Shown piece by piece: positions 38,081 to 47,669 of a stretch of 64,000 bases of DNA; the first letter of the stretch is position 1; each line of letters starts with the position of its first letter. The notes under the pieces were generated by a model. The model was given only the letters and a program-made list of their open reading frames with translations, was not told where the DNA came from and did not search any database. Source of the DNA: Solirubrobacteraceae bacterium (GTDB taxonomy: Bacteria > Actinomycetota > Thermoleophilia > Solirubrobacterales > Solirubrobacteraceae); NCBI GenBank assembly GCA_031177685.1, contig JAPSGI010000002.1, positions 124,001 to 188,000 on the forward strand, read 5' to 3'. The position numbers and the translations under genes are program-made.

Positions 38081-39445
38081 ATGGAGACGACGACGCACGC
38101 CCCCGCCGACCACGAGCACCACGACCACCACGGCCACCACGACCACGAGATGCCGACGTCCGGCCGCGCACTCAGCGGCCTGGCCGTCAGCGCCACGGCG
38201 CACTGTCTCACCGGCTGCGCCATCGGCGAGATAACCGGTCTGGCGATCGGCACCGCGCTGGGGTGGAGCGACGCCGCGACCATCGCGCTCGCCGTCGGGC
38301 TCGCCTTCCTGTTCGGCTACAGCCTGACCTCGCTGCCGCTGCTGCGCGCGGGGATGACGCTGGCGGCCGTCGCGCCCATCGCCTTCGCCGCCGACACCTT
38401 CTCGATCGCCGTCATGGAGATCGTGGACAACGGCGTGATGCTGCTGGTCCCCGGGGCGATGGAGGCGGGGCTGGGCGACGCCGTCTTCTGGGGCGCGCTG
38501 TCCTTCGCGCTGGCCGTGGCCTTCGTCGTGGCCTTCCCGGTGAACCGGTGGCTGATCTCGCGTGGCAAGGGGCACGCGGTGATGCACGAGCACCACGGCG
38601 ACGGCGACGGCGGTCACGACATGGGGCCGATGTTCCATCCGCGCCGCGTCCTGGCCATCGTGTCGACGATGTTCCTGGCCGGCGGCGCCGTGGTGGTCGT
38701 CAACTGGGACGACGAGGACGCGGCCATGGCGGGCCACGGCGGGACGGCGCAGACCGCGACGGCGTCCGACGAGCCGGGCGGCCTGGCCTCGGCGCAGGAC
38801 GGCCTGCGCCTGTCCGCGCGCCCCACGCGGCTGGCCGCGCCGGGGCGTACCGCCTTCTCCTTCCAGGTGCTCGACGACGCCGGCCGGCCCGTGCGCGACT
38901 TCGAGATCGAGAGCGCGCGCCGCATGCACGTGATCGCCGTGCGCCGCGACGCCACGGGCTTCCAGCACCTGCATCCGCGCATGAGCGCGGACGGCACCTG
39001 GACGACGGCCGTGGACTTCCGCGACCCCGGTGCCTGGCGCGTGTTCGCCGACTTCCAGGTCGACGGCGAGCGCCGCACGCTGGGCACCGACGTGCTGGTC
39101 CCCGGGCGCTTCGAGCCGCGGCCGCTGCCCGCACCGTCCACGACCGCGGACGCCGGCGACGGCTACCGCGTGACGATGGCCTCGCGGCCGGACGAGCTGC
39201 ACTTCGAGGTCACGCGCGACGGGCGGCCCGTCACGGTGCAGCCCTACCTCGGCGCGCGGGGCCACCTGGTGGCGCTGCGCGAGGGCGACCTGGCCTACCT
39301 GCACGTGCACCCGGAGCGCAGCGACGGGCGCGAGATCGCCTTCGGCGTCGAGTACCCGAGCGCCGGGACCTACCGGCTGTTCCTCCAGTTCCGCCACGAC
39401 GGGCGCGTGCGGACCGCGGCCCTTACGCAGCGCGTGTCCGGCTAG
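38081..39445 (+). CDS. His-rich DUF4396 membrane protein fused to a C-terminal secreted-type domain, putative copper handling
   Basis: N-terminal 'DHEHHDHHGHHDHEM', 'ATAHCLTGCAIGEITGLAIG' (DUF4396); C-terminal 'RRMHVIAVRRDATGFQHLHP' and 'LAYLHVHPERSDG'. Confidence 0.75.
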   Translation: METTTHAPADHEHHDHHGHHDHEMPTSGRALSGLAVSATAHCLTGCAIGEITGLAIGTALGWSDAATIALAVGLAFLFGYSLTSLPLLRAGMTLAAVAPIAFAADTFSIAVMEIVDNGVMLLVPGAMEAGLGDAVFWGALSFALAVAFVVAFPVNRWLISRGKGHAVMHEHHGDGDGGHDMGPMFHPRRVLAIVSTMFLAGGAVVVVNWDDEDAAMAGHGGTAQTATASDEPGGLASAQDGLRLSARPTRLAAPGRTAFSFQVLDDAGRPVRDFEIESARRMHVIAVRRDATGFQHLHPRMSADGTWTTAVDFRDPGAWRVFADFQVDGERRTLGTDVLVPGRFEPRPLPAPSTTADAGDGYRVTMASRPDELHFEVTRDGRPVTVQPYLGARGHLVALREGDLAYLHVHPERSDGREIAFGVEYPSAGTYRLFLQFRHDGRVRTAALTQRVSG

Positions 39446-39462
39446 GCGATACTGCGCCGGGC

Positions 39463-39675
39463 ATGCCCCTGGCGCTCCTCGCCAACTGGGTGCCGGACCC
39501 GACGCCCGAGTTCGGAGCCGACCCCAAGCCCTACGTCACGCTGATGCTCGTGGGCCTCGCGGTCGGGATCGTCGGCCACGTCGTGCGCTCGCGGACCATG
39601 GTGGTCGTGGGAATCGGACTCGTGTTCATGGGTACGTTCCTGCTGCCCCTCGGGGTGTACCTGTCGAAGTCGTGA
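39463..39675 (+). CDS. Small membrane protein
   Basis: 70 aa, two TM segments, ATG at 39463, overlaps the next gene start. Confidence 0.55.
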   Translation: MPLALLANWVPDPTPEFGADPKPYVTLMLVGLAVGIVGHVVRSRTMVVVGIGLVFMGTFLLPLGVYLSKS

Positions 39676-41402
39676 GCGAGCCGGCGGACGTCACCAGCTT
39701 CTCCAAGGCCCTCGTGCTGGGCGAGATCCACGAGGAGCTCGTCTTCCCCTACCCCACGTCCGACGAGGCGGAGGCCGGCAAGGTCCGCGCGCTGATCTCC
39801 GCCTTCCGCGCGTACGCGGCCGACCACGTCGACGCGCGGCGCATCGACGACGAGGCCTGGATCGACGACCAGGTCTACCGCGACCTCGGGGAGATCGGGC
39901 TCACCGGCCTGTACGTCCCGGAGGAGTACGGCGGGCAGGGCCTCTCGCAGACCGGCTACGCCCGCGTGTTCGAGGCGATCGGCACGGTGAGCGGGTCGCT
40001 GACGATCGGCCTGGGCGTGCACCAGTCGATCGGCTTCAAGGGCATCGCGCTGTACGGGACCGACGAGCAGCGCGAGCGCTTCCTGCCCGACCTGGCGCGC
40101 GGGCGCAAGCTCGCCGGCTTCGCGCTCACCGAGCCCAACGCGGGGTCGGACGCGTACAACATCGAGAGCCGCGCGGTGCGCCAGCCGGACGGCTCGTGGG
40201 TGCTCAACGGCGAGAAGCGCTGGATCGGCAACGGCGGGCGCGGCGACGTGTTCACCACGTTCGCGCGCGCCGAGGTGGACGGCCGCGACACCCACGTCGC
40301 GCTGATCCTCGAGAAGGGCATGGAGGGCTTCGAGGCCGGCGAGCCCTACGACACGATGGGGCTGCGCGGCAACAACCTGTGCCCGCTGTACTTCCGCGAC
40401 GTCCGCGTGCCGCGCGAGAACGTGCTGGGCGAGCCCGGCCAGGGCTTCCGGATCGCCATGGACGTGCTCAACAACGGGCGCATCGGGCTGGGAACCGGGT
40501 CGGTCGGCCTGGCCAAGCAGCTGATCGACATGACGATCGACCACGTGACCGAGCGCCGGCAGTTCGGCCGCGCCCTCGCCGACTTCGACATGGTCGAGGA
40601 CAAGGTCGGCTGGATGGTCTCCTACCTGTTCGGGCTGGAGTCGATGGCCTACCTGACGACGGGCCTGATCGACGCGGGCATCGACGACTACTCGGTGGAG
40701 TCCGCCATGGCCAAGGTGACCGGCACGGAGTTCGTCTGGTACCTCGCCAACCGCGCCATGCAGCTCAAGGGCGGCGCCGGCTACATGCGCACCGAGCCCT
40801 ACGAGCTGATCATGCGCGACATCCGGATCTTCCCGATCTTCGAGGGCGCCAACGACGTGCTGCGCTCCTACGCGGCGCTGTCGGTGCTCAAGCCGCTGGG
40901 CGAGGAGCTCGAGGTGCTCGCGGACACCGACCTGAGCGACCCGATCGGCGCGCTGGGCGCGTGGGCCGGCTACCTGGGCGGGCGCCTGAAGCGCGAGGTC
41001 CGTCCCGACCGGATCTCGCTGGCCCACGAGGCGCTCGCCGAGCTCGCCGGCCCGGTGGCCGACCAGGTCAAGCGGCTGCGCGCCGTGGGCGAGTCGGTCC
41101 TGCGCGAGCACGGCAAGGGGATCGTGAACCAGGGGATGACCCACAAGCGCCTGGCCGACGCGCTGGCCGACGTCTACGCCCAGGTCGCGGTGCTGTCCCG
41201 CGTCACCGCGATCTTCGAGGAGCAGGGCGTCGAGGCCTCCGGCCAGGAGCGCTTCATCGCCGAGACGTTCTGCAGCCGCGCCGCGCGCCGCGCCAACCTC
41301 GAGCTCGACAAGATCGAGAGCAACGACGACGAGCGCATGCACTCGATCGCCCGCCTCGCCTACAAGCGCGGCAAGTACGGCTACGCCCTCTTCGAGGACT
41401 GA
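39672..41402 (+). CDS. Acyl-CoA dehydrogenase (large form, 576 aa)
   Basis: 'GFALTEPNAGSDAYNIESRA', 'DRRQFG'-like 'TERRQFGRALADF', 'QLKGGAGYMRTEPYELIMRDIRIFPIFEGANDVLR'. Confidence 0.93.
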   Translation: MSEPADVTSFSKALVLGEIHEELVFPYPTSDEAEAGKVRALISAFRAYAADHVDARRIDDEAWIDDQVYRDLGEIGLTGLYVPEEYGGQGLSQTGYARVFEAIGTVSGSLTIGLGVHQSIGFKGIALYGTDEQRERFLPDLARGRKLAGFALTEPNAGSDAYNIESRAVRQPDGSWVLNGEKRWIGNGGRGDVFTTFARAEVDGRDTHVALILEKGMEGFEAGEPYDTMGLRGNNLCPLYFRDVRVPRENVLGEPGQGFRIAMDVLNNGRIGLGTGSVGLAKQLIDMTIDHVTERRQFGRALADFDMVEDKVGWMVSYLFGLESMAYLTTGLIDAGIDDYSVESAMAKVTGTEFVWYLANRAMQLKGGAGYMRTEPYELIMRDIRIFPIFEGANDVLRSYAALSVLKPLGEELEVLADTDLSDPIGALGAWAGYLGGRLKREVRPDRISLAHEALAELAGPVADQVKRLRAVGESVLREHGKGIVNQGMTHKRLADALADVYAQVAVLSRVTAIFEEQGVEASGQERFIAETFCSRAARRANLELDKIESNDDERMHSIARLAYKRGKYGYALFED

Positions 41403-41403
41403 C

Positions 41404-41442
41404 GTGTGGAGTTAGCCGCGATATACGCGGCAAAGTCCACCC
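41404..41442. repeat. 39-bp palindromic intergenic element, copy B
   Basis: GTGTGGAGTT-AG-CCGCG-ATATA-CGCGG-CA-AAGTCCACCC, 1 nt after the stop ending at 41402. Confidence 0.88.
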
Positions 41443-41445
41443 TGC

Positions 41446-42135
41446 TCAGTCGGGGGCGGGTGGCTTTGGCTCGGTCGGGGCGTCTTCGGGTGGCACCACT
41501 CCGAACTCGGCGGTGTCGCGGGCCGCGAGCTCGCGGCTGAGCGGGGCGCGGTCGGGGCGGCGCTCGAGCACGCGCGTCTCCGCGAGATGGGGGCGATCCT
41601 CGGGCACGCGGACCTCCACCGGCGCGTCCGGCGGGCGGGGCGGGGCCGCGGCGGGCAGCGGCGGCTCGGGCCGGTGGGCGGCGCGCAGCCGGTTGCCGGC
41701 GACGGCCAGGCCGATCGCGGCGGCCAGCGCGACGTAGATGCCCCAGGTCAGCCCGACGGAGACGCCCTGTCCCAGCTCGGGCTTGTCGAACAGGCGCCAC
41801 ACGATCAGCAGCGACGCCCAGATCCCGGCGGCCGCGATCACGGTCCCGTCGCCCCCGGGCAGGTGGAACGCGCGCCGCTCGCCGCGGGCGAACAGCAGCG
41901 CCAGGACGCCCAGCGCCACCAGCAGGACCGCCGCCTCCACGAAGGAGAAGGCCTGCAGCGCGGTCTGGCTGTCCTCCACGAGCTGGGCCCCGCGCCGGGG
42001 CACCGCCACGCCCCGGCTGGTCGAGTACCAGGGCAGCAGCATCGTCGCCAGCACGGCCACGGCGGCGGCGCCGCACACCCGATGCTCGGCCGGCAGCGCG
42101 CGCCAGGCGTCGCGCACCCGGCGGACGGCGGTCAC
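41446..42135 (-). CDS. Membrane protein of unknown function, proline-rich C-terminal tail
   Basis: TM segments and 'PPLPAAAPPRPPDAPVEVRVPEDRP'; GTG start overlaps the EVE gene stop. Confidence 0.6.
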   Translation of the reverse strand: MTAVRRVRDAWRALPAEHRVCGAAAVAVLATMLLPWYSTSRGVAVPRRGAQLVEDSQTALQAFSFVEAAVLLVALGVLALLFARGERRAFHLPGGDGTVIAAAGIWASLLIVWRLFDKPELGQGVSVGLTWGIYVALAAAIGLAVAGNRLRAAHRPEPPLPAAAPPRPPDAPVEVRVPEDRPHLAETRVLERRPDRAPLSRELAARDTAEFGVVPPEDAPTEPKPPAPD

Positions 42136-42596
42136 GCCGGCGCCCGCGCCGCCGCGCCGGTCAGCGCCTCGACGAGCAGCTGCGCGTCGGCGTCCGAGAC
42201 GGCGCGGATCTGTCCCTGGAAGGCGAGCTTCCAGTGCTCGGCCGGCCACTTGCGCACGTGCTCCAGGCGCGGCGCGAGATCCTGCGCCGGCACCCACTCC
42301 CGCGGTTCCAGGACGACCTCCGGCTCGGTGGGGAAGCGCCACGGGTAGGGATCGGCCTTCCCCGGCTTGCCCGGCCAGATCGGCGTGCGCTCCTCGTACA
42401 GCTCGCCGGTGACCCGGATCGCCCCGGCGAACGCCATGCGCTGCGTGGCGTAGAGGACGATGCGGTCGCCGCGCTCGATCTGCAGCGCGAAGTTGCGCCG
42501 GCCCTCCTTGAGCCCGATCACCGTGTGGCCATGCTCCGCCGTGGCCGCGTGGTTGTCGGGGGACCCGGTCAGGATCCAGGTGCGGGGCTGCGCCAT
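42132..42596 (-). CDS. EVE-domain (PUA/YTH-like) protein
   Basis: 'WILTGSPDNHAATAEHGHTVIGLKEGRRNFALQIERGDRIVLYATQRMAFAGAIRVTGELYEE'. Confidence 0.85.
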   Translation of the reverse strand: MAQPRTWILTGSPDNHAATAEHGHTVIGLKEGRRNFALQIERGDRIVLYATQRMAFAGAIRVTGELYEERTPIWPGKPGKADPYPWRFPTEPEVVLEPREWVPAQDLAPRLEHVRKWPAEHWKLAFQGQIRAVSDADAQLLVEALTGAAARAPA

Positions 42597-42624
42597 GGAC
42601 GGCGGATTGTAGAAGCGCGCCCGC

Positions 42625-43032
42625 CTAGGAGATCGGGATGTCCTGCACCTCGACCGGCTTGGTCCGGCGCTCCTCGACGCGCTCGAGGTACCAGTCGATC
42701 AGCGCGCGGGCGAGCAGCAGGATCTCGCGGATCAGCTCGGCGATCTGGGCGCGCAGCTCCGGTGGCAGCAGCGCGCGGCCCAGCTCCAGCAGCGCGGCGA
42801 GGGCCTGCACGTCCGCGCCGGCCGGCCGGCTCGCGCCCGAGTCCGGACTCGCGTAGCCGCGCGGGGGAGGACGGTGCTCGGCGCCGGGGTTCGAGGCCTC
42901 GGCGGCGGCCTGCTGGGCCGCCTCGGTCGCCTCGCGGACCAGGCGGTCCGCCGTCTCCTGGGCGGAGCGCAGGCGCTCGCTCAGGGCGGACAGCGGGTCG
43001 TCAGCCGGTGTCGGGGACTCGGGGCTGTTCAT
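42625..43032 (-). CDS. Hypothetical protein, Ala-rich amphipathic
   Basis: 135 aa ORF overlapping the ArsA gene end by 32 bp. Confidence 0.55.
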   Translation of the reverse strand: MNSPESPTPADDPLSALSERLRSAQETADRLVREATEAAQQAAAEASNPGAEHRPPPRGYASPDSGASRPAGADVQALAALLELGRALLPPELRAQIAELIREILLLARALIDWYLERVEERRTKPVEVQDIPIS

Positions 43033-44194
43033 CCAGCGTCACCTGCAGGGCGCCGTCGTGGAAGCGCGCCGCGGTCGCGCGCCAGTCTGCCAGAGCGGGC
43101 GGGAGCATGATCGTCCGCTTCTGGCCGTCCACGCGGACCACGAGCTCGAGCCCGATCTTCTTCAAGGAGATGTCGCCGCGGCGCGCGAACGGCAGCGCCA
43201 GGCGCAGCTCGGCGCGCCCGTCGTCGACGCGCAGCTCCTGCGAGAGCGCGTCGTGCAGGACGGCGCCCGCCGCGCGCTCGCCGAACAGCTCTTCGCCCAG
43301 GCGGTCGAGCATCTCCGGGCCCACGACCTCGCTGTCGAAGTAGGACGCGCGCAGGATCGGGACGGGCGCGAAGGCCGACTCCACCAGCGCGAGGTGCTCC
43401 TGCTGGCGCTCGCGCCACGCCCCGAAGTACGTGCCGGCCACGGCGTCGGGGAAGACCCGGTTCACCACCACGGCGTCGGTGAGGTAGCCGTAGAGGTTGA
43501 GGTAGGTGAAGGTCCGCATCGCCTCCCCGATCACCATCTTGTCGGGGTTCATCACCAGCCGGATGGAGGCGCTGCGGCGGTCGCGCAGGATGTCGTTCAT
43601 CGCGATCAGGTTGTCCATCAGGCGCTGCACGTCCGCGAAGACCGCCTCCGAGGGCAGCGTCACGTCGAGCACCGTGCGGGCCAGCGGCCGGGCGGCCGCC
43701 AGCAGCTGGCGCTCGTGCGGGAAGACCTTCTCCAGCCACCAGCGCGCCACGTCGGGGAAGGACAGCAGGCGCAGCGTCTCGCCGGTGGGCGCGCAGTCGA
43801 CCACGATCGCGTCCCACTCGCCCGCCTCGTGATGGCGCTTGATCTGCAGCAGCGAGAACAGCTCGTCCAGCCCCGGCGGGACCGTGAGCTCCTCCGCCGT
43901 GATGCGGTTGACCCCCCGTTCCACCAGCAGCTCGCCCATCCACTCCGACACGGCCGACCAGTGGCGCTCCATCTCCTCCTGGGCCTGGACCTGCTGGGCC
44001 CACAGGCGGTCGCCGCAGGCCGTCGGTCCACTGCCCACCTCGGCCTCCAGCGACTCGGCCAGCGAGTGCGCGGGATCCGTGGAGAGGACGAGCGTGCGCA
44101 GGCCCACCGCGGCGCAGCGCCGGGCCGTCGCCGCGGCCACGGACGTCTTGCCCACACCGCCCTTGCCGGTGTAGAGGATGGTTCGCGGCGCCAT
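43001..44194 (-). CDS. ArsA/GET3-family ATPase
   Basis: 'ILYTGKGGVGKTSVAAATARRCA', 'VLSTDPAHSLAESL', 'DAIVVDCAPTGETLRLLSFP'. Confidence 0.93.
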   Translation of the reverse strand: MAPRTILYTGKGGVGKTSVAAATARRCAAVGLRTLVLSTDPAHSLAESLEAEVGSGPTACGDRLWAQQVQAQEEMERHWSAVSEWMGELLVERGVNRITAEELTVPPGLDELFSLLQIKRHHEAGEWDAIVVDCAPTGETLRLLSFPDVARWWLEKVFPHERQLLAAARPLARTVLDVTLPSEAVFADVQRLMDNLIAMNDILRDRRSASIRLVMNPDKMVIGEAMRTFTYLNLYGYLTDAVVVNRVFPDAVAGTYFGAWRERQQEHLALVESAFAPVPILRASYFDSEVVGPEMLDRLGEELFGERAAGAVLHDALSQELRVDDGRAELRLALPFARRGDISLKKIGLELVVRVDGQKRTIMLPPALADWRATAARFHDGALQVTLDEQPRVPDTG

Positions 44195-44206
44195 GCGCCG
44201 CCCAGT

Positions 44207-45388
44207 CTACGGTCGGCCCCTGCGCAGGTACCTGCTGAAGCGGGCGGCCTTCGCGCAGTAGACGTCCGTCCCGGTGCGGTCGCACAGCTCGCGCAGGAAG
44301 TCGCGCAGCAGGACGTGGTAGTTGAGCGACGAGAGGTTCTTGAGGTTGGAGTAGTACGACCAGCGCCCGGTGTCGAACCACGGCAGCGCCTTGCGGGCCT
44401 CGCGGTCGCCGCGCTTGTACAGCGTGCGGGCCAGCGCGGTGTAGGGCCGCGCGTCCCACAGGCCGTTGAGCGCCTGCACGAACCCGTTGATGATGCGCAG
44501 GCGCGGGGCGAAGGAGTACTCGGCGTAGTGGTTGCCGTAGCGCGTGGGGACGCGGACGCCCAGCGGCGTGCGGAAGGCGTACAGGCGCACGGCCGAGCGC
44601 AGCGCGTCCAGGTAGGCGTCGTCGCCCAGGTCTCGGTACGCCCGCGCCAGCGCCACCAGGGCCGTCCCCTGCGAGAGCCCGCTGGTCCACGGCGGCGAGC
44701 CGCCCATGAAGACGAAGTAGTACTCCCACGTCATGGCGCCGTTGCGCCGCGCGGCCAGCGGGAGCAGCTCGGCCAGGAACTCCTGCGCGTTGGTCGCGTA
44801 GCCGCCCTTGAGCAGGCCGCTGGCGCGTCCCCAGTTGGCCAGCGGGTGCAGCTGCAGTCCCTGGCCCGAGAAGTACTGGAACAGGACCCGGCTGCCCCGG
44901 AAGCGCACGCGCTCGCCGCCGCGCGGCAGGCGGTCGGCGAAGCCCCACCACTCCACGTTGCGGTTGAGCTGCAGCCACAGCGCGTTGAGCCGGGTGGCGT
45001 CCAGCTCGCCGCGCGCGGCGATCCCGCCCAGCAGGCCCAGCACGCCGTCCAGCTCGCGCCGGCGGGTTCCGGTCAGCTGGTTGCGGATGAACAGCGCGTC
45101 GTCGAGGTCCTTGATGCGCTCGTCGTGCTCGACCTGCCCGATCGCGCCGGACTGGAGGAGCCCGGCCAGCGCGGTGCGCACGTCGGAGATGCCCGCCATG
45201 CGGGCGCGCAGGCGCCGGTGGGACGCATGCGCAACGGCCGCCCGGACGGGCGGGCCGGGGGGGACGAAGCGGTCGCGCTCGCGGACCACGCGACCGCCGT
45301 CTCCGAGCACCAGGACGGGGGACGCCGCGGCGGGCGCGGCAGGCACGAGGAAGCACGCCACGAGCAGCGCGGAGCGGATCAGGCGCAC
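44207..45388 (-). CDS. Secreted D-glucuronyl C5-epimerase-like protein
   Basis: Signal peptide; 'PWTSGLSQGTALVALARAYRDLGDDAYLDAL', 'RIINGFVQALNGLWD' as in C5-epimerase C-terminal domains. Confidence 0.8.
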   Translation of the reverse strand: MRLIRSALLVACFLVPAAPAAASPVLVLGDGGRVVRERDRFVPPGPPVRAAVAHASHRRLRARMAGISDVRTALAGLLQSGAIGQVEHDERIKDLDDALFIRNQLTGTRRRELDGVLGLLGGIAARGELDATRLNALWLQLNRNVEWWGFADRLPRGGERVRFRGSRVLFQYFSGQGLQLHPLANWGRASGLLKGGYATNAQEFLAELLPLAARRNGAMTWEYYFVFMGGSPPWTSGLSQGTALVALARAYRDLGDDAYLDALRSAVRLYAFRTPLGVRVPTRYGNHYAEYSFAPRLRIINGFVQALNGLWDARPYTALARTLYKRGDREARKALPWFDTGRWSYYSNLKNLSSLNYHVLLRDFLRELCDRTGTDVYCAKAARFSRYLRRGRP

Positions 45389-45466
45389 CAGGGGAATGCT
45401 ACGCTCGGCCGCCTGCGGCCCTGCCGGCTGCAACCCGTCCTGCAAACGCTGAAAGACCATCTGAAC

Positions 45467-46552
45467 GTGCTCAACACCCGCACCGCCCGCTTGGTTGCGG
45501 TGCCCCTCGCCGCGCTGACAGTTGCGCTCCCCCTGGTGGCCTGCGGAGGCGGCGACGACGCCGACAAGGTGCTCAAGGAGACGTTCGGCGCCAACAAGCG
45601 GGTGGCCAGCGGCAAGCTCGACCTCTCGCTGCGCCTGAAGGCGGAGGGTGCGCGCAACCTCGGCGGGCCGATCACCGTCAAGCTCACGGGGCCGTTCCAG
45701 ACGCAGGGCGACCGTCAGCTGCCGAAGTTCGACTTCGACCTCACGCTCGCGGCGTCCGGCCAGAACTTCCGCGCGGGCGCCGTGTCCACCGGCAACGCCG
45801 GCTTCTTGAAGTTCCAGGGCCAGGCGTACTCCGTGCCCGAGCGGGTGTTCGCGCAGTTCAAGCAGGGCTACGAGCGCTCGCAGGCCCAGCGCGAGGGCAC
45901 GCCGCGCAACCAGAGCCTCTCCGCACTGGGCATCAACCCGCTGAACTGGCTCGAGGACCCCCAGGACGAGGGGGAGGAGGACGTCGCCGGCGTCGAGACG
46001 ATCCACATCTCCTCGCGCGTGGACGTGCCCAGGCTGCTCGAAGACGTCAACCGGCTGCTGTCCCGCGCCCGCGGCCAGCTCGGCGGTCAGGGCGGCCAGC
46101 TCCCCTCGCAGCTGACGCCCCAGCAGCGCAAGGCGGTGGACGACGCGATCCAGGACGTCTCGTTCGACGTGTACTCCGGCAAGGACGACGAGACGCTGCG
46201 CCGGATGACGATCGGCCTGAAGTTCGAGGTGCCCGAGGGCCAGCGGCGCAGCGCCCAGGGGCTGACCGGCGGCGAGCTGACCTTCGACATGGTGATCGCC
46301 GACCTCAACGAGACGCAGCGAGTCGACCCGCCGGCCAACGCCCGTCCCTTCGACGAGCTGACGCAGGCCGTGCGCGGAGCGCTCGGCGCGCTCGGCGCGG
46401 GCGGCGGCGGCGCCTCGTCGGGGAGCGGCACCGCGACCGCGCCACCCGCCACCGGCGACGAGAAGGCACAGCGCTACCTCCAGTGCCTCCAGGAGGCCGG
46501 CGGCGACGTAGCCAAGGCGCAGCAGTGCGCGGACCTGCTGAACAGCGGGTAA
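45467..46552 (+). CDS. Lipoprotein of unknown function
   Basis: Signal 'LVAVPLAALTVALPLVACGGGDD' lipobox; LolA/LprG-like beta-rich pattern. Confidence 0.65.
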   Translation: MLNTRTARLVAVPLAALTVALPLVACGGGDDADKVLKETFGANKRVASGKLDLSLRLKAEGARNLGGPITVKLTGPFQTQGDRQLPKFDFDLTLAASGQNFRAGAVSTGNAGFLKFQGQAYSVPERVFAQFKQGYERSQAQREGTPRNQSLSALGINPLNWLEDPQDEGEEDVAGVETIHISSRVDVPRLLEDVNRLLSRARGQLGGQGGQLPSQLTPQQRKAVDDAIQDVSFDVYSGKDDETLRRMTIGLKFEVPEGQRRSAQGLTGGELTFDMVIADLNETQRVDPPANARPFDELTQAVRGALGALGAGGGGASSGSGTATAPPATGDEKAQRYLQCLQEAGGDVAKAQQCADLLNSG

Positions 46553-46562
46553 GCGACCCGCA

Positions 46563-47669
46563 ATGCGCCGCTTCCTGCTCAGCGGGACGGGCTGGCCGTA
46601 CCTGCTGGTCCCGTTCATCCCCGCCGCGATCGCGCTGGAGCTCGGTCACGCCTCCGCGGGGCTGATCTTCTTCACGGCCGCGGCGGGCGTCGTGCCCACG
46701 GCCGCGCTGATGGGTCGGGCCACGGAGGAGCTGGCCGCGCGCTCGGGCCCGGGCATCGGCGGCTTCCTGAACGTCACCTTCGGAAACGCGCCCGAGCTGA
46801 TCATCGCGTTCTTCGCGCTGCGCGAGGGGCTGCAGGAGGTCGTGAAGGCCTCGCTGATCGGGTCGATCCTCGGGAACATCCTGCTCGTGATGGGGCTCGC
46901 CATGCTGGTGGGCGGCTGGAATCGCGAGCGTCAGACGTTCAACCAGACGGCGGCCACCGCGCAGTCGGCCATGCTGCTGCTCGCGGCGGTCGCGATGTTC
47001 ATGCCGGCCGTCTTCCAGCTGGTGCACGGGGACGGGCTGCCCGGCATCGGCGACGAGCGCGTGGACTTCGGCAGCGACGTGGAGTCCCTGTCGATCGCGG
47101 TGGCGGTCATCCTGCTGCTCTCCTACGCGGGCGGGCTGCTGTTCTCGCTGCGCACGCACCGCGACCTCTTCAACCCCGAGGCGCAGGTCGAGGAGGGGCA
47201 CGCCGGTACCTGGAGCGTGCGCAAGGCCGTGCTGGCCCTGGCGGGCGCCGGCCTGGCCGTGGGCTTGATGTCGGAGATCCTCGTCGGGTCGATCGCCGAG
47301 GCGTCGGACTCCGTGGGGCTGAGCGAGTTCTTCGTCGGCCTGATCGTGGTGGCGATCGTCGGCAACGCCGCCGAGCATTGGGTCGCCGTGCTGGTCGCGG
47401 CCAAGGACAAGATGGACCTGGCCGTGAACATCTCGATCGGGTCCAGCGCGCAGATCGCCCTGTTCGCCGCGCCCGTGCTGGTGCTGCTGTCGTTCTTCGT
47501 CGGCCCGAGCCCCATGGCGCTCGTCTTCAACGGCCTGGAGATCGCGGCGGTGATGCTCGCGATCATCATCGCCGTCCACGTGACCAACGAGGGCGAGTCG
47601 ACGTGGTTCGAGGGCCTCCAGCTGCTGTCGGTCTACGCGGTCCTCGCGCTCACCGTCTATTTCGCGTGA
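46563..47669 (+). CDS. Ca2+/H+ antiporter, CaCA family
   Basis: 'TEELAARSGPGIGGFLNVTFGNAPELIIAFFALREGLQEVVKASLIGSILGNILLVMG' and 'VGNAAEHWVAVLVAAKDKMDLAVNISIGSSAQIALF'. Confidence 0.93.
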   Translation: MRRFLLSGTGWPYLLVPFIPAAIALELGHASAGLIFFTAAAGVVPTAALMGRATEELAARSGPGIGGFLNVTFGNAPELIIAFFALREGLQEVVKASLIGSILGNILLVMGLAMLVGGWNRERQTFNQTAATAQSAMLLLAAVAMFMPAVFQLVHGDGLPGIGDERVDFGSDVESLSIAVAVILLLSYAGGLLFSLRTHRDLFNPEAQVEEGHAGTWSVRKAVLALAGAGLAVGLMSEILVGSIAEASDSVGLSEFFVGLIVVAIVGNAAEHWVAVLVAAKDKMDLAVNISIGSSAQIALFAAPVLVLLSFFVGPSPMALVFNGLEIAAVMLAIIIAVHVTNEGESTWFEGLQLLSVYAVLALTVYFA

